Shown here: in pieces, positions 1 through 8,401 of the stretch | Numbering within the stretch: position 1 is the first letter of the stretch | Layout of the letters: the number at the start of each line of letters is the position of its first letter | NCBI RefSeq assembly: GCF_902459475.1 | Contig: NZ_LR699115.1 | Coordinates: 124,001 to 188,000, forward strand | DNA: 64,000 nucleotides | Origin: Aquicella lusitana | GTDB lineage: Bacteria; Pseudomonadota; Gammaproteobacteria; DSM-16500 | Direction of reading: 5' to 3' | Made by a program: the position numbers and the translations under genes | The notes under the pieces: generated by a model | Told to the model about the DNA's origin: nothing | Database searches by the model: none | Seen by the model: only the letters and a program-made list of their open reading frames with translations

Positions 1-41
1 TGGTATTCTATATGTAAGAAGACAACCGCAAGGAAGTCTAT

Positions 42-995
42 ATGTGGAAAATATGGAGCAGATTTAGCAGATTTATATTACCCACATTAGTAATCTTTAG
101 TATTAGCCTATCTGCGTTTGCTTGGGATAAAGGCATTTACCTGACGCAATACATGCTAGAAAAGCCGGAAAAATTGAATTATTTTCTCCGCGAAGCCAAA
201 GCCACGGGCCTTAATGCATTTGTAATAGATCATGATTATTACAGCTCCCGTTATGCGCCTGCGATCGCCAAAGTTAAAGCGGCAGGTATTAAAGTTATCA
301 CCCGGATTGTTGTGTTCGAAGATGGTGGGAATGCGAAACAAGTCCGGTCAAAGGCATATTGGGAAGAAAAATTTAAATTGGTTGAAGATGCAATTAAAGC
401 GGGTTCCGATGTCATACAGCTTGACTATATTCGTTATAGCTCTAAGCAGCCTGCTAATCCACAGCATGCCAAGGATGTTTATGAAGTCATTAAATGGTTT
501 AAAGCTAAAATAAACGCACATAACGTTCCAATGGAAATTGATATTTTTGGTGAAGTAAGTTACTACCCATCAATGCATATAGGCCAGGATCTTAAAATGT
601 TTGCTGATAGTGTTGATGGCATGAATCCTATGGTTTATCCATCGCATTTTTGGCCTTATCAAAAGTATTCTGCCAACCCATACAAAACGGTTAATGACTC
701 GTTAAATGCTTTATTAAAGCAATTTAATGGCAATCCACCATTTAAGGTTCACGCATTTATTGAAGCCGCGAATTATCATTATCTGAAAAAAACATCGAAT
801 GCTGAAAAACAGAAATATTTATTGCAACAAATACGCGCTGTAGAAGATGCCAAAGGAGTTTCAGGTTGGTACGTATGGAGTGCAAATAATGTTTATGAGA
901 ACTTATTTCATGTATTAAAAAATAATAAGACGAGACAAGCTGATTTTTCCCATACAAAAACAGCGCAAAATACTGGGAAAGATCTGGACTCTTAA
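42..995 (+). CDS. Exported DUF4015-type putative glycoside hydrolase
   Basis: The 317-residue product begins with a hydrophobic signal sequence (about residues 8-27, ending near SAFA). The rest matches the DUF4015/GHL family, a TIM barrel related to alpha-amylases: an early GIYLTQYML strand, VIQLDYIRY near the middle, and MNPMVYPSHFWP as the substrate-loop motif. The role is probably hydrolysis of an envelope or extracellular polysaccharide, but the substrate is unknown for the family. The start has a good ribosome site (AAGGAAG) 6-8 bases upstream. It converges on a polysaccharide deacetylase, which fits a polysaccharide-modification theme. Family assignment is fairly sure; the function is inferred. 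Confidence 0.8.
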   Translation: MWKIWSRFSRFILPTLVIFSISLSAFAWDKGIYLTQYMLEKPEKLNYFLREAKATGLNAFVIDHDYYSSRYAPAIAKVKAAGIKVITRIVVFEDGGNAKQVRSKAYWEEKFKLVEDAIKAGSDVIQLDYIRYSSKQPANPQHAKDVYEVIKWFKAKINAHNVPMEIDIFGEVSYYPSMHIGQDLKMFADSVDGMNPMVYPSHFWPYQKYSANPYKTVNDSLNALLKQFNGNPPFKVHAFIEAANYHYLKKTSNAEKQKYLLQQIRAVEDAKGVSGWYVWSANNVYENLFHVLKNNKTRQADFSHTKTAQNTGKDLDS

Positions 996-1012
996 CTCCA
1001 AACAGTGAGCAT

Positions 1013-1822
1013 TCATTCCTTTTTTGCATTCATAATACCTGGTTTTGCGGTTGCTCTATTTACAATGGATGCGAAAGTTTTCATTGATTGGCCTTCAATA
1101 ATCATAAACCGCGGTTGCGCCATGGGCCTGTAACTTCTGTTAGCGGTGCGAGCATCAATACTAAATGCCATGACATACCCAGCCTTTGCTGCTTCCTGCT
1201 CCAAATAATCATCATAAATTCCAAAAGGCCAAGCCAATAATGTAACTTTAGTTCCAAGTTTATCTTCCAATATTTTTTTGGAATTCACTAATTGTGTTTT
1301 TACCAATTTCTCATATTCCGAGGATGAAAGCCTTTTCTTTTCCTGTTTGAAGTTTGGATGCCAATAAGTATGTCCTTGAATATCGAAGAGCCCAGTTTGC
1401 CGTAATTCTTTTAGCTGCGCCCATGTCATTGCATTTTTTCCTTGTGAGATGGCATGAGGATAAATAAATAAGGTCACTGGAATATTATATTTTCGAACCA
1501 GAGGAAGCATGTAGGTATAGACGGATCGCCACCCGTCATCAGCAGTGATGACAACTGGTTTTGCAGGTAAAGATGCACGTGTTCCTCGCAAATATTCAAC
1601 AGCCTCTTGTAGAGGGATGACTGTAAATCCATTATCTCTTAACCATTTCAATTGGGCTTCGAATTTTTTTGGGCGCATATTCATGCTGCCTGGAATAGTG
1701 GGGTTGAAGTTGTGATAGCAGAGGATAGGGATGTTAAATGAATCGGCTGCAAAGGCTGTACCTGAAAGCAGAACACTAATAATTAAAAATAGGCAGGAGA
1801 AGAGATTCCTGAGACGTAACAT
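1013..1822 (-). CDS. Polysaccharide deacetylase (NodB/CE4 family), exported
   Basis: The 269-residue protein has a signal peptide (residues about 5-25, AFA-A cleavage) and a NodB homology domain. ITADDGW at residues 93-98 is motif 1 (usually TFDDG; here Ala replaces Phe but both Asp, D95 and D96, remain). HTYWHP at 151-156 gives the two metal-binding His, and LLAWPFGIYD is a later barrel motif. It resembles the deacetylase half of PgaB-like enzymes, which remove N-acetyl groups from surface polysaccharide in the periplasm. It converges on the DUF4015 glycosidase-like gene with 17 bases between stops. Substrate (PNAG, chitin oligomer or peptidoglycan) cannot be told from sequence. Confidence 0.88.
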   Translation of the reverse strand: MLRLRNLFSCLFLIISVLLSGTAFAADSFNIPILCYHNFNPTIPGSMNMRPKKFEAQLKWLRDNGFTVIPLQEAVEYLRGTRASLPAKPVVITADDGWRSVYTYMLPLVRKYNIPVTLFIYPHAISQGKNAMTWAQLKELRQTGLFDIQGHTYWHPNFKQEKKRLSSSEYEKLVKTQLVNSKKILEDKLGTKVTLLAWPFGIYDDYLEQEAAKAGYVMAFSIDARTANRSYRPMAQPRFMIIEGQSMKTFASIVNRATAKPGIMNAKKE

Positions 1823-2100
1823 ATGTTATCCTCCGTGACATATACTTTATTCACGTCAACCCTTGATGTATTACTGTATTATCCTTCATAGTAGAAGTAT
1901 TGCATGATTATACAATAGGACAAAATAAATTTTGTATGGCAGGCCATCGGTTTGGAGTGCCGAAATGGAACCTAACAAGTAGTTCATTGTTCGATTTATC
2001 GGGTAACCATTCCGGAAGCGATGGTTCGTGCTTACTCCGTTGAATGCGTGTCATAAAATCGATATGATGCAAACCTACTACTCTACTCGAGAAATTATTC

Positions 2101-2967
2101 ATGCGGTTAAAAAATATATATAATTTTTTATTATTAATCATTAGCTTATGTTTAACAGGGCTTTCACAAGCCAACCCCGACTGGTTTAAGCCTTTCCCCC
2201 CATTTCGTATAGCCGGCAATCTCTATTATGTTGGCAGCAAAGACCTGGCGAGTTATTTAATTGTTACCTCTCAAGGCAATATTCTGATTAACAGTGATTA
2301 TGATATCAATGTTCCTATGATCAGGAAGAGTATCGAAAAACTCGGATTTAAATTTAGCGATACAAAAATTCTGCTGATTAGCCAGGCCCATTCTGATCAC
2401 GCTGCCGGAAGTGCTTTGATTAAAGAACAAACTGGCGCAAAGTATATGGTAATGGAGGGGGATGCCTCTGTGGCGCAAACGGGGGGTAAAACCGATTTTC
2501 TGTTTGGTAACGACCCGACGCAGTTTTATCGGGAAACCACAGTCGATCGAGTGTTGCACGATGGAGAACGAGTGAAGCTTGGTGATACAACGCTGGTTGC
2601 GCATCTTACACCCGGTCATACAAAAGGCTGTACAACTTGGACAATGAAAGTCCATGAGAAAGGAAAAATTTTTAACGTTGTTATCGTGGGTGGGGTGAGC
2701 ATTAATCCAGGGACTAAGCTTGTTAATAATGCTGCTTACCCAGGAATTGTCCATGATTATGAGCGTATGTGGCAAGTATCTAAATCATTGCCTTGCGATA
2801 TTTTCCTCGGCGCACATGGTATTTATTTTGGACTACTTGAAAAATATTCCCTTATGAAAAAAGGAGTGAAAAATCCCTTTGTCGATCCAAACGGCTACCA
2901 AAAATTTATAGCGCAAAAAGAGCAAGATTTTCAAAGGGAATTGGCTAAGCAAGAAGCACAGAAATAA
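2101..2967 (+). CDS. Subclass B3-type metallo-beta-lactamase with Gln in place of the first Zn1 His
   Basis: The 288-residue protein has a signal peptide (about residues 1-24) and reads as a B3 enzyme, not a glyoxalase: it starts DWFKPFPPFRIAGNLYYVG and ends with the B3-type FLGAHGIYFGL segment. Zinc ligands are visible: the H116-x-H118-x-D120-H121 motif reads Q95-A-H97-S-D99-H100, followed by H173 (TPGHTKG) and H239 (GAHG). Glutamine at the H116 position is the hallmark of GOB-type B3 enzymes. B3 enzymes hydrolyse penicillins, cephalosporins and usually carbapenems in the periplasm. There are no mobile elements nearby, so it looks like an intrinsic chromosomal gene. The ATG lacks a strong ribosome site but the signal peptide supports it. 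Confidence 0.85.
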   Translation: MRLKNIYNFLLLIISLCLTGLSQANPDWFKPFPPFRIAGNLYYVGSKDLASYLIVTSQGNILINSDYDINVPMIRKSIEKLGFKFSDTKILLISQAHSDHAAGSALIKEQTGAKYMVMEGDASVAQTGGKTDFLFGNDPTQFYRETTVDRVLHDGERVKLGDTTLVAHLTPGHTKGCTTWTMKVHEKGKIFNVVIVGGVSINPGTKLVNNAAYPGIVHDYERMWQVSKSLPCDIFLGAHGIYFGLLEKYSLMKKGVKNPFVDPNGYQKFIAQKEQDFQRELAKQEAQK

Positions 2968-2998
2968 AGTGATATCAAAGCTGAAGCTTATAAAGAGA

Positions 2999-3496
2999 AT
3001 GGCGGTCAGTATGCTAATTAAAAATACAAAAAATCATTATGGCATTGTTGCCATTTTCCTGCATTGGATTATGGCTATTCTCATTATAGGGTTGCTGATT
3101 TTAGGTCTCTATATGGTTCCCCTGCCAATTAGTCGAGAGAAACTAAATCTCTATCGATGGCATAAAGAATTTGGCATGGTGGTATTGATACTTGTTGTTT
3201 TTCGTGCTGCATGGCGTCTTTCAAATATTATTCCATCGCTTGCATCTCTTCCTCCTTGGGAGAAATTTGCCGCCCGTAGTGTCCATTATGCTTTTTATGT
3301 ATTTATGTTTGCTATACCGATCTCTGGTTGGATAATGTCTTCTGCTGCAGGATTTTCCGTATCCTTCTTTGGGTTATTTCTCTTGCCTGATCTTGTTTTA
3401 CCAGATGAAAATCTCAGAATAATACTAACAGAAATACATAAATGGTTAAGTTATCTCCTGATCGCGATAATTTTTCTTCATATAAGCCCCTTATAA
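2999..3496 (+). CDS. Cytochrome b561 (CybB-type) with a frameshifted C-terminus
   Basis: The product is a four-helix b-type cytochrome. The conserved His residues lie in HYGIVAIFLHWIM (helix 1), RWHKEFG (helix 2), SVHYAFY (helix 3) and EIHKWLS (helix 4). CybB proteins pass electrons between quinol and periplasmic or membrane acceptors. The usual C-terminal signature (LKHHxIxKDxxLRRM) is present but in another frame, at 3505-3549. Reading breaks after HISPL and stops at 3496. The following yceI gene overlaps the lost tail; CybB/YceI neighbours are common. A GTG at 2969 would extend the protein, but ATG at 2999 or 3011 suits the family better. Loss of about 20 residues may or may not abolish function. 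Confidence 0.75.
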   Translation: MAVSMLIKNTKNHYGIVAIFLHWIMAILIIGLLILGLYMVPLPISREKLNLYRWHKEFGMVVLILVVFRAAWRLSNIIPSLASLPPWEKFAARSVHYAFYVFMFAIPISGWIMSSAAGFSVSFFGLFLLPDLVLPDENLRIILTEIHKWLSYLLIAIIFLHISPL

Positions 3497-3497
3497 G
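3487..3497 (+). repeat. 11-bp insertion between TATAAG direct repeats that frameshifts cytochrome b561
   Basis: TATAAG occurs at 3481-3486 and again at 3492-3497. Removing 11 bases (one TATAAG copy plus the intervening CCCCT) joins codons CAT ATA AGT GCT TCA TTA AAG, restoring the CybB tail HISASLKHHYINKDDI and beyond through to a stop at 3559-3561. This is what slippage or illegitimate recombination would leave. Confidence 0.6.
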
Positions 3498-3551
3498 TGC
3501 TTCATTAAAGCACCATTATATCAATAAGGATGATATTTTACGGAGGATGCT

Positions 3552-4136
3552 ATGGCCCTAATTTTATCTCGATTTTTTATATACCAGTGCATCATTGTAC
3601 TCTTATTATTCATGCCCGTAATGGCCAAAGCAGAAGTATCTGAATGGCAAATTCTATCGGGTGAGAGCAGTATTACTTTTTCAGGCATTCAAAATAATGC
3701 TCCTATATCAGGGAAATTTAAAAAATTCAATGGCATAATCGTTTTCGATCCTGACCAGCTAAGTGCAAGTAAAGTCCGTATTGTTATTGATATAAATTCT
3801 GTTTCTACTTCTTATAGCGATCTTACATCCGCTCTTCTTACATCTGATTGGTTTAATGCTAAACGCTTTCCAGAGGCTGTTTTTGAGGCGAATCATTTCA
3901 CCAAAACAGGCGAAAACAAATATGAAGCAAAAGGAAATATGACTATTCGCGATAAAACAGTCCCCATCAAGATTACTTTCGAAGGAGAACCCTTATCGGA
4001 CAATAAATGGCGCGCTAAAGGCAGCACAATATTAAAACGCTTAGTTTTCGGTATTGGCCAAGGGGAGTGGGAGAGTACTGATGAAGTAAAAAATGAGGTA
4101 AAAGTGAATTTCTCTATTACGGCAATAAGGAAATAA
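3552..4136 (+). CDS. YceI-family periplasmic lipocalin-like protein
   Basis: The 194-residue protein has a signal peptide ending VMAKA-E (about residue 27) and then a YceI domain: WQILSGESSITFSGIQ, the GKFKKFNGIIVFDPDQL strand pair, the SDWFNAKRFPEAVF motif and a GNMTIRDKTVPI strand. YceI proteins are eight-stranded beta barrels that bind polyisoprenoid or quinone-like lipids in the periplasm. A ribosome site (CGGAGGA, 3541-3547) sits just before the ATG. The start lies inside the displaced cytochrome b561 tail, so the two were translationally coupled before the frameshift. A redox partnership with b561 is inferred from frequent adjacency in proteobacteria. Confidence 0.9.
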   Translation: MALILSRFFIYQCIIVLLLFMPVMAKAEVSEWQILSGESSITFSGIQNNAPISGKFKKFNGIIVFDPDQLSASKVRIVIDINSVSTSYSDLTSALLTSDWFNAKRFPEAVFEANHFTKTGENKYEAKGNMTIRDKTVPIKITFEGEPLSDNKWRAKGSTILKRLVFGIGQGEWESTDEVKNEVKVNFSITAIRK

Positions 4137-4226
4137 TCTTTTTATTGTAGTGCAGATTTATCGGAAGACAATGTCGGCTGTCAGGTGCCAGGTTGATTAT
4201 TATTGCAGATTGATTAATATATAAAA

Positions 4227-5054
4227 ATGAAGGAAAGCTATATCCGCTACAATCATGCATACTGTTACATGCGACATACTCCTTTACGGTCGCATCGTAA
4301 AACATTGCTATTTTTACACGGCATCGGAGACTCTAGCCTCAGCTACGAACAATATCTCCAGGTATTTGATAATGTAAATATCTTAATCCCGGATTTTCTT
4401 GGTTATGGTAAAAGCTCTAAATATGATGATTATCATTTTAAGGTTCAAATTGCTGCATTAATCGAGCAGATTAATTCGCTTGAGCAAGCATATAAAGTTA
4501 CATTAGATGACATTATACTGATTCCGCATTCCATGGCAGCTATCCATGCAGTGTTGTTGTGTCATTCAATGATTAAGGAAAAAATTAAAGGCATAATTAA
4601 TATTGAAGGAAGTATTACGCAATATGGTTCATTTATTTCTGAGGAAGCTTCAAGAGCGTATCAGCAAGAAACATTTGATGCATGGTTTGACAAATTTAGG
4701 GAAATAACTATTTTCAACAAGCTACTACATCAATTTCCCATTTGCCGCTCCTATTATGCTTCATTAAAATTCTGCCAAGCTAAGGCATTTTTAGAAAATG
4801 CGCTTGAAATCCGCCAATTTTGTCTGGCGGGAACTGGGGAATATACTAATATTGCAGGACTCAATTATGCTGAGTTGGATCTGCCTAAAATATATTGTTA
4901 TGGTGATAAAAGCCTATGTCAGGAATCAATCGAATTTTTGAATAAAAAAAGGCTCAAAACCAAGACATTTCACACAGCAAATCATTTTCTAATGCTAGAG
5001 TGCTTCGATGAATTTGTTGATTTTGTTACTAATTGGATATCTTTGCATGGCTAA
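4227..5054 (+). CDS. Alpha/beta hydrolase
   Basis: The 275-residue protein shows the alpha/beta hydrolase fold: TLLFLHGIGDSS (oxyanion HG loop, near residue 30), ILIPDFLGYGKSS (the D-x-x-G-x-G-x-S turn), IPHSMAAIH as the nucleophile elbow with Ser flanked by His and Met instead of the usual GxSxG, and TANHFLMLE carrying the catalytic His near the C-terminus. There is no signal peptide, so it is cytoplasmic. The family includes esterases, C-C hydrolases and lipases, and nothing points to a substrate. It stands alone after yceI with about 90 bases between. Confidence 0.8.
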   Translation: MKESYIRYNHAYCYMRHTPLRSHRKTLLFLHGIGDSSLSYEQYLQVFDNVNILIPDFLGYGKSSKYDDYHFKVQIAALIEQINSLEQAYKVTLDDIILIPHSMAAIHAVLLCHSMIKEKIKGIINIEGSITQYGSFISEEASRAYQQETFDAWFDKFREITIFNKLLHQFPICRSYYASLKFCQAKAFLENALEIRQFCLAGTGEYTNIAGLNYAELDLPKIYCYGDKSLCQESIEFLNKKRLKTKTFHTANHFLMLECFDEFVDFVTNWISLHG

Positions 5055-5478
5055 ATATCTCATCTCCAAAAAGTTCCACCAACAGGATATAAAAAATAAC
5101 CGGTGACATTGTGCTGAAATAATAGAAATTTCTGGCGACCGTATAGTACGCATAAAAAATTGGAAAATTATTTAATTTAATAAAATTAAATATGATCATA
5201 TGGCGTTGATGAAATGTGTAAGCTTGGATAAAAATCATGCTGATTTAGAAACCAAATGAGAGTCTTAGATTCAAAATCGAGATGGATTGAATGATCTGAG
5301 GGGAAAAATTTGCCAGTTATTATTTTACCTATGCATGAGAAAGCATAATGGCCGGTAATGTGGATTACCGGCCATTATGCTTGGATGACAGAGCGTGGAT
5401 GCAAATAATAAATGCAACTGCCTTTCAAGCTTATGCTGGTATCCATAGTCTTCTAACGAAAATACATAATCCACAGTT
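5055..5478. other. Gene-free stretch between convergent genes
   Basis: The 424 bases between the alpha/beta hydrolase and the convergent 514-residue gene are AT-rich. The only clear structure is the perfect hairpin at 5341-5382. Short open frames here lack ribosome sites and family features. Confidence 0.6.
5341..5382. repeat. Perfect 19-bp inverted repeat with 4-base loop
   Basis: AAGCATAATGGCCGGTAAT (5341-5359) and its exact reverse complement (5364-5382) flank GTGG. It lies between convergent genes. No T-run follows on either strand, so it is an atypical terminator; it could be a REP-like element or a small RNA hairpin. Confidence 0.75.
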
Positions 5479-7023
5479 TTATAACATCTTTGGCGCTTTG
5501 ATTGTGTAAATATGATTAACTAGTGGATCAATTTTATCTTTTTTTCGTTGCAAATAATCTTTTAATTCATCTAAATGGATTTTAATTTTTTCAAAATCGA
5601 TACAAATGTCATCGTATTTGGGTTTATTCCAGCGACTGTTATGAGATATGAACAATGATTTGATTTCAGTATCAGAAATGGTAATCAGAAATTCAGCAAA
5701 TTCCTTTGAATGTCTTAATGCCTTTCCCAAATTATTTTTACGCTTATTAACATGTTCGATAATTTTTTCGAAGTAAATAGGGTTAAAAAATAGACTACCT
5801 AATGAATGCATAGTCTTGTCTGGTGTGATCGAAAAAGCGAGTAATGTAATATAAGCACGCTTTTTAAATTGTTCTTTGTTTAATAAATCAAGAAACCATT
5901 GAGGGTATTTATGATCATCTTCACTGGAAGGCCAAAAACGTGGAGGATTTGTTCTCTTAGGAAACTCATCAATATCTTGAGAGGAAATAGATTGTTGACT
6001 AATAATTTTTTTTGCTTTCCCAAATAAATCGGTTACATTAAGGTCTATTAATAATGCATGGCTGATTTCCCATAAACAGCGTTCATGGTCAATTTTAAAA
6101 ACGTTATAATCATTAGTATCAAAAATAATATCGCGTGCCTTGAAGCTCCATTCTCCTAGTGCGTAGCCGATTGCCATGATTTCAGGCAACCCATTTTCTA
6201 AAAGATATTTTTCAAATTTTAGAATCAGATCTTGTTTAATAGGACCAATTATCATTTGATAAAATTCGTGCGCTGACCGCTTATAAAGCAATTCAATTTC
6301 GTTACTAATTCTCTCAGCATTAAAATTATCTTCTTGTTTACATTGAAGTTGTTCATTTTCTAATTTTAACAGCAACGTTTCTTTAAGGTGACTTAAAAAA
6401 TCAATAAAAATATTTTTTAAATTTAAAAATTCACTTTCTTCCATAACACCATTTGATTCATTGAATTTTTCATCAATATTCTTGATTGAATTTTCATACC
6501 AATAGGTGATTCTATCCCTAGATTCTTCAAAATATTTTTCTACATTTGGGCCTTGGTAGTAGGAAGATATGTATGGAGACCAAAGAAGGTGGCCATCCTC
6601 CTTCAAGTAATCAAGAAAATCAAAAACCTTGCTTAGGGTGATTGGTTTATTTATTTTTTCGGTTATGAATCCTACTGATTCATAATCAGCACGAAGTTGA
6701 TAGTGAGGGCTGTAAGTGCCAAATACTAAAGTACGTTTTCTATCATATACGGGCCGATACTTTGGGCTATGGCAATTTGTATACATACGGTAACATTCAC
6801 TAGCAAATGAGGATATTTCACTTTTTAACCCAAAATATCTTACATCAGTAGTTCCGTCTTTTTCGCCAAAGAATCCGAATAACCACGATTTTTTATGGTA
6901 TTTTACTTCAGAAAATTCGTTGTCTTTTTTCTTCTTTGCCGATGAACAATTATTTTCTTTGTTATTAATTTCATCTTGTAATTTTGCTTTGGGCGGCAAA
7001 GCATTGATGTTTGATCTTTGCAT
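5479..7023 (-). CDS. Effector-like protein of unknown function, related to the product of 18424-20082
   Basis: I do not recognise this 514-residue protein. It is hydrophilic, mostly helical, with a charged N-terminus (KKKKDNE) and no signal peptide or membrane segment. It shares blocks with the 552-residue product of 18424-20082: EVKYHKK (39-45), an SSFASECYRMY...SPKYRP stretch (71-91), and CLWEISHAL (316-324; the other protein has CVMEIVHAL). The first block also begins the EVEYRK segment of the kinase at 55664. ARDIIFDTNDYNVFKIDHE (297-314 region) loosely resembles the Asp-Asn-Asn and IDHE metal-binding motifs of atypical kinases, but this is only suggestive. The start has an AGAGGG ribosome site. 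A host-directed role is an inference from composition and neighbours. Confidence 0.55.
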   Translation of the reverse strand: MQRSNINALPPKAKLQDEINNKENNCSSAKKKKDNEFSEVKYHKKSWLFGFFGEKDGTTDVRYFGLKSEISSFASECYRMYTNCHSPKYRPVYDRKRTLVFGTYSPHYQLRADYESVGFITEKINKPITLSKVFDFLDYLKEDGHLLWSPYISSYYQGPNVEKYFEESRDRITYWYENSIKNIDEKFNESNGVMEESEFLNLKNIFIDFLSHLKETLLLKLENEQLQCKQEDNFNAERISNEIELLYKRSAHEFYQMIIGPIKQDLILKFEKYLLENGLPEIMAIGYALGEWSFKARDIIFDTNDYNVFKIDHERCLWEISHALLIDLNVTDLFGKAKKIISQQSISSQDIDEFPKRTNPPRFWPSSEDDHKYPQWFLDLLNKEQFKKRAYITLLAFSITPDKTMHSLGSLFFNPIYFEKIIEHVNKRKNNLGKALRHSKEFAEFLITISDTEIKSLFISHNSRWNKPKYDDICIDFEKIKIHLDELKDYLQRKKDKIDPLVNHIYTIKAPKML

Positions 7024-7070
7024 TTTTCCCTCTGAATAAATTTCTACATAGATAATTTTTACGCGCTCTA

Positions 7071-7895
7071 TTAAATACAGCTTGTACTTTGACTTGGATT
7101 CAAACGAGCCTCCCTAGGCATAATGTCAGCATACTCAAAAATTTGCCGGGTCAGATATTTTCGTGAATCCAATTGAAAAAAACGAAATAGACACGTGCCC
7201 TGATTTTTGGGATGCTGCCCCAGTAAGAAAGCTAATCGTTTTTTTTCATTTAGTAAAATTATTTGCTTTTCTTTTTGGAATGCGGAAATAGCTTCTGATA
7301 AGCGCATATTTACAGTAACAGGTATTTTCAATCGTTCGCCCATTTGCTTGACACTGAGAAATTCCTCTACGCTAAGAATATCGAGCCGCCCATTTTGCTC
7401 TCTTTGCTGCAGCGCTTTTTTTTCACTTTGCACAGCTCGATAGCTAAGATAGACCAGTAGTAAAAGAAAAGCCAACGCCATTATCTCAAAAAATTCTTTA
7501 ACCAGCTTGTCGCCGCGCATTTGGTCTAGAATGAGAAAATCTTTGCAAATAGATTGATAGGGTTCGTTATGCTCATTTGGATAGGCTGAATACTTTTCCC
7601 TAAATTCGGAACATGGGCTATTTATGAAGCCATACGATGGAATAAAAATTTTTTTTGACTTGTAACCCTGCCTGGCTAATTCCTCCCGCAATTGACTCAT
7701 CTGATTCGAAATCTGCTCGAATGCTTGATTATCATCTGTCAACGCGGACTGGAAAATATAGCCAGCCAACATTAACAGAGCCACCGAGCTCCCGTACAAG
7801 CCAGCGCGGTAGGAAGAAAGCGCCCCCCTTCGATGTTTTTCTAACAAGGCTAGGGAATGTTCAAGTTTTTGGATTAGTAGGGATTTAGACGGCAT
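7071..7895 (-). CDS. Membrane protein of unknown function with two transmembrane helices
   Basis: The 274-residue protein is not recognised. A first membrane helix (about residues 33-50, YGSSVALLMLAGYIF) and a second (about 137-152, IMALAFLLLLVYLSY) enclose a polar segment of some 85 residues with two Cys; a charged coiled-coil-like stretch (SEKKALQQREQNGR) follows, then a soluble C-terminal domain. By the positive-inside rule the middle loop is probably periplasmic and both ends cytoplasmic. It runs in the same direction as the 514-residue gene downstream, 47 bases apart, so the two may be co-transcribed. Confidence 0.6.
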   Translation of the reverse strand: MPSKSLLIQKLEHSLALLEKHRRGALSSYRAGLYGSSVALLMLAGYIFQSALTDDNQAFEQISNQMSQLREELARQGYKSKKIFIPSYGFINSPCSEFREKYSAYPNEHNEPYQSICKDFLILDQMRGDKLVKEFFEIMALAFLLLLVYLSYRAVQSEKKALQQREQNGRLDILSVEEFLSVKQMGERLKIPVTVNMRLSEAISAFQKEKQIILLNEKKRLAFLLGQHPKNQGTCLFRFFQLDSRKYLTRQIFEYADIMPREARLNPSQSTSCI

Positions 7896-8030
7896 ACTCT
7901 GAAAGCCTATATTTGTTGTGTGTTGAATTTTATTTGGCCATTATTATAGATCAAAGTTTAATCATATTTAAGCCTTATTTATTTGTCCAATGGTTTGCCG
8001 TGGGTCTAAGGGAGCAGGAAATCAGCGATT

Positions 8031-8071
8031 CTAACCATTTGTTTTATAAGGAAAATCAAACAAATGGTTAG
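8031..8071. promoter_or_regulatory. Perfect 14-bp inverted repeat upstream of the toxin-antitoxin pair
   Basis: CTAACCATTTGTTT (8031-8044) is exactly reverse-complemented at 8058-8071, with 13 bases between. It ends 52 bases before the antitoxin ATG, so it could be an operator for the antitoxin or antitoxin-toxin complex, or a leader hairpin. Confidence 0.5.
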
Positions 8072-8095
8072 GTATTGTATTATATATAAGATATA

Positions 8096-8110
8096 CTATA
8101 TTCAATATAG
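8096..8110. promoter_or_regulatory. Short operator-like palindrome before the antitoxin gene
   Basis: CTATAT-TCA-ATATAG (8096-8110) is a 6-bp inverted repeat 13 bases before the antitoxin ATG and just after an AT-rich TATATATAAGATATA promoter-like stretch. Ribbon-helix-helix antitoxins usually bind such short palindromes over their own promoters. Confidence 0.4.
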
Positions 8111-8123
8111 AGGTTACTTAGTT

Positions 8124-8387
8124 ATGGAAAAAGTGCTTATTTCAATACCCGATCAATTGGCGGCGCGCATGCGAGCTACCATTCCTGCTCGTCAGCGCAG
8201 CAAAATTATTACCCTCTTGATTGAAGAAGAAATTGAGAAACGCGAACGTGCTTTATATGAGTGTGCGTTAGCAGTAGAACAGGACAATGAACTTCGACGA
8301 GAAATGGAGGAATGGAATGTCACCCTTAATGATGGTTTAACTGAGGAAGGTAAATCAGCATTAACCGGCAAAATTAAATCTAAATGA
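8124..8387 (+). CDS. Antitoxin of a MazEF-type pair (ribbon-helix-helix, MazE9/CopG-like)
   Basis: I start this at the ATG at 8124, giving 87 residues (MEKVLISIPDQ...), because a GAGG ribosome site precedes it and the N-terminal EKVLISIPDQLAARM is the beta strand plus first helix of a ribbon-helix-helix DNA-binding domain. The remainder is an acidic helix (IEEEIEKRERALYE, then RREMEEWNVTLNDG) typical of the toxin-binding tail. The MazF-like toxin follows after 14 bases. It should neutralise the toxin and repress the operon, perhaps through the inverted repeats just upstream. A longer reading from 8064 is unlikely. Confidence 0.8.
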   Translation: MEKVLISIPDQLAARMRATIPARQRSKIITLLIEEEIEKRERALYECALAVEQDNELRREMEEWNVTLNDGLTEEGKSALTGKIKSK

Positions 8388-8401
8388 CAATGGAATAAAT
8401 A

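Noticed and set aside
1908-2219. 103-codon minus-strand frame in the gap before the beta-lactamase gene
   Set aside because: It overlaps the start of the well-supported beta-lactamase gene, has no ribosome site and no recognisable domain.
5029-5238. 69-codon minus-strand frame at the end of the alpha/beta hydrolase gene
   Set aside because: AT-rich, no ribosome site, composition like random AT-rich sequence; overlaps a real stop.
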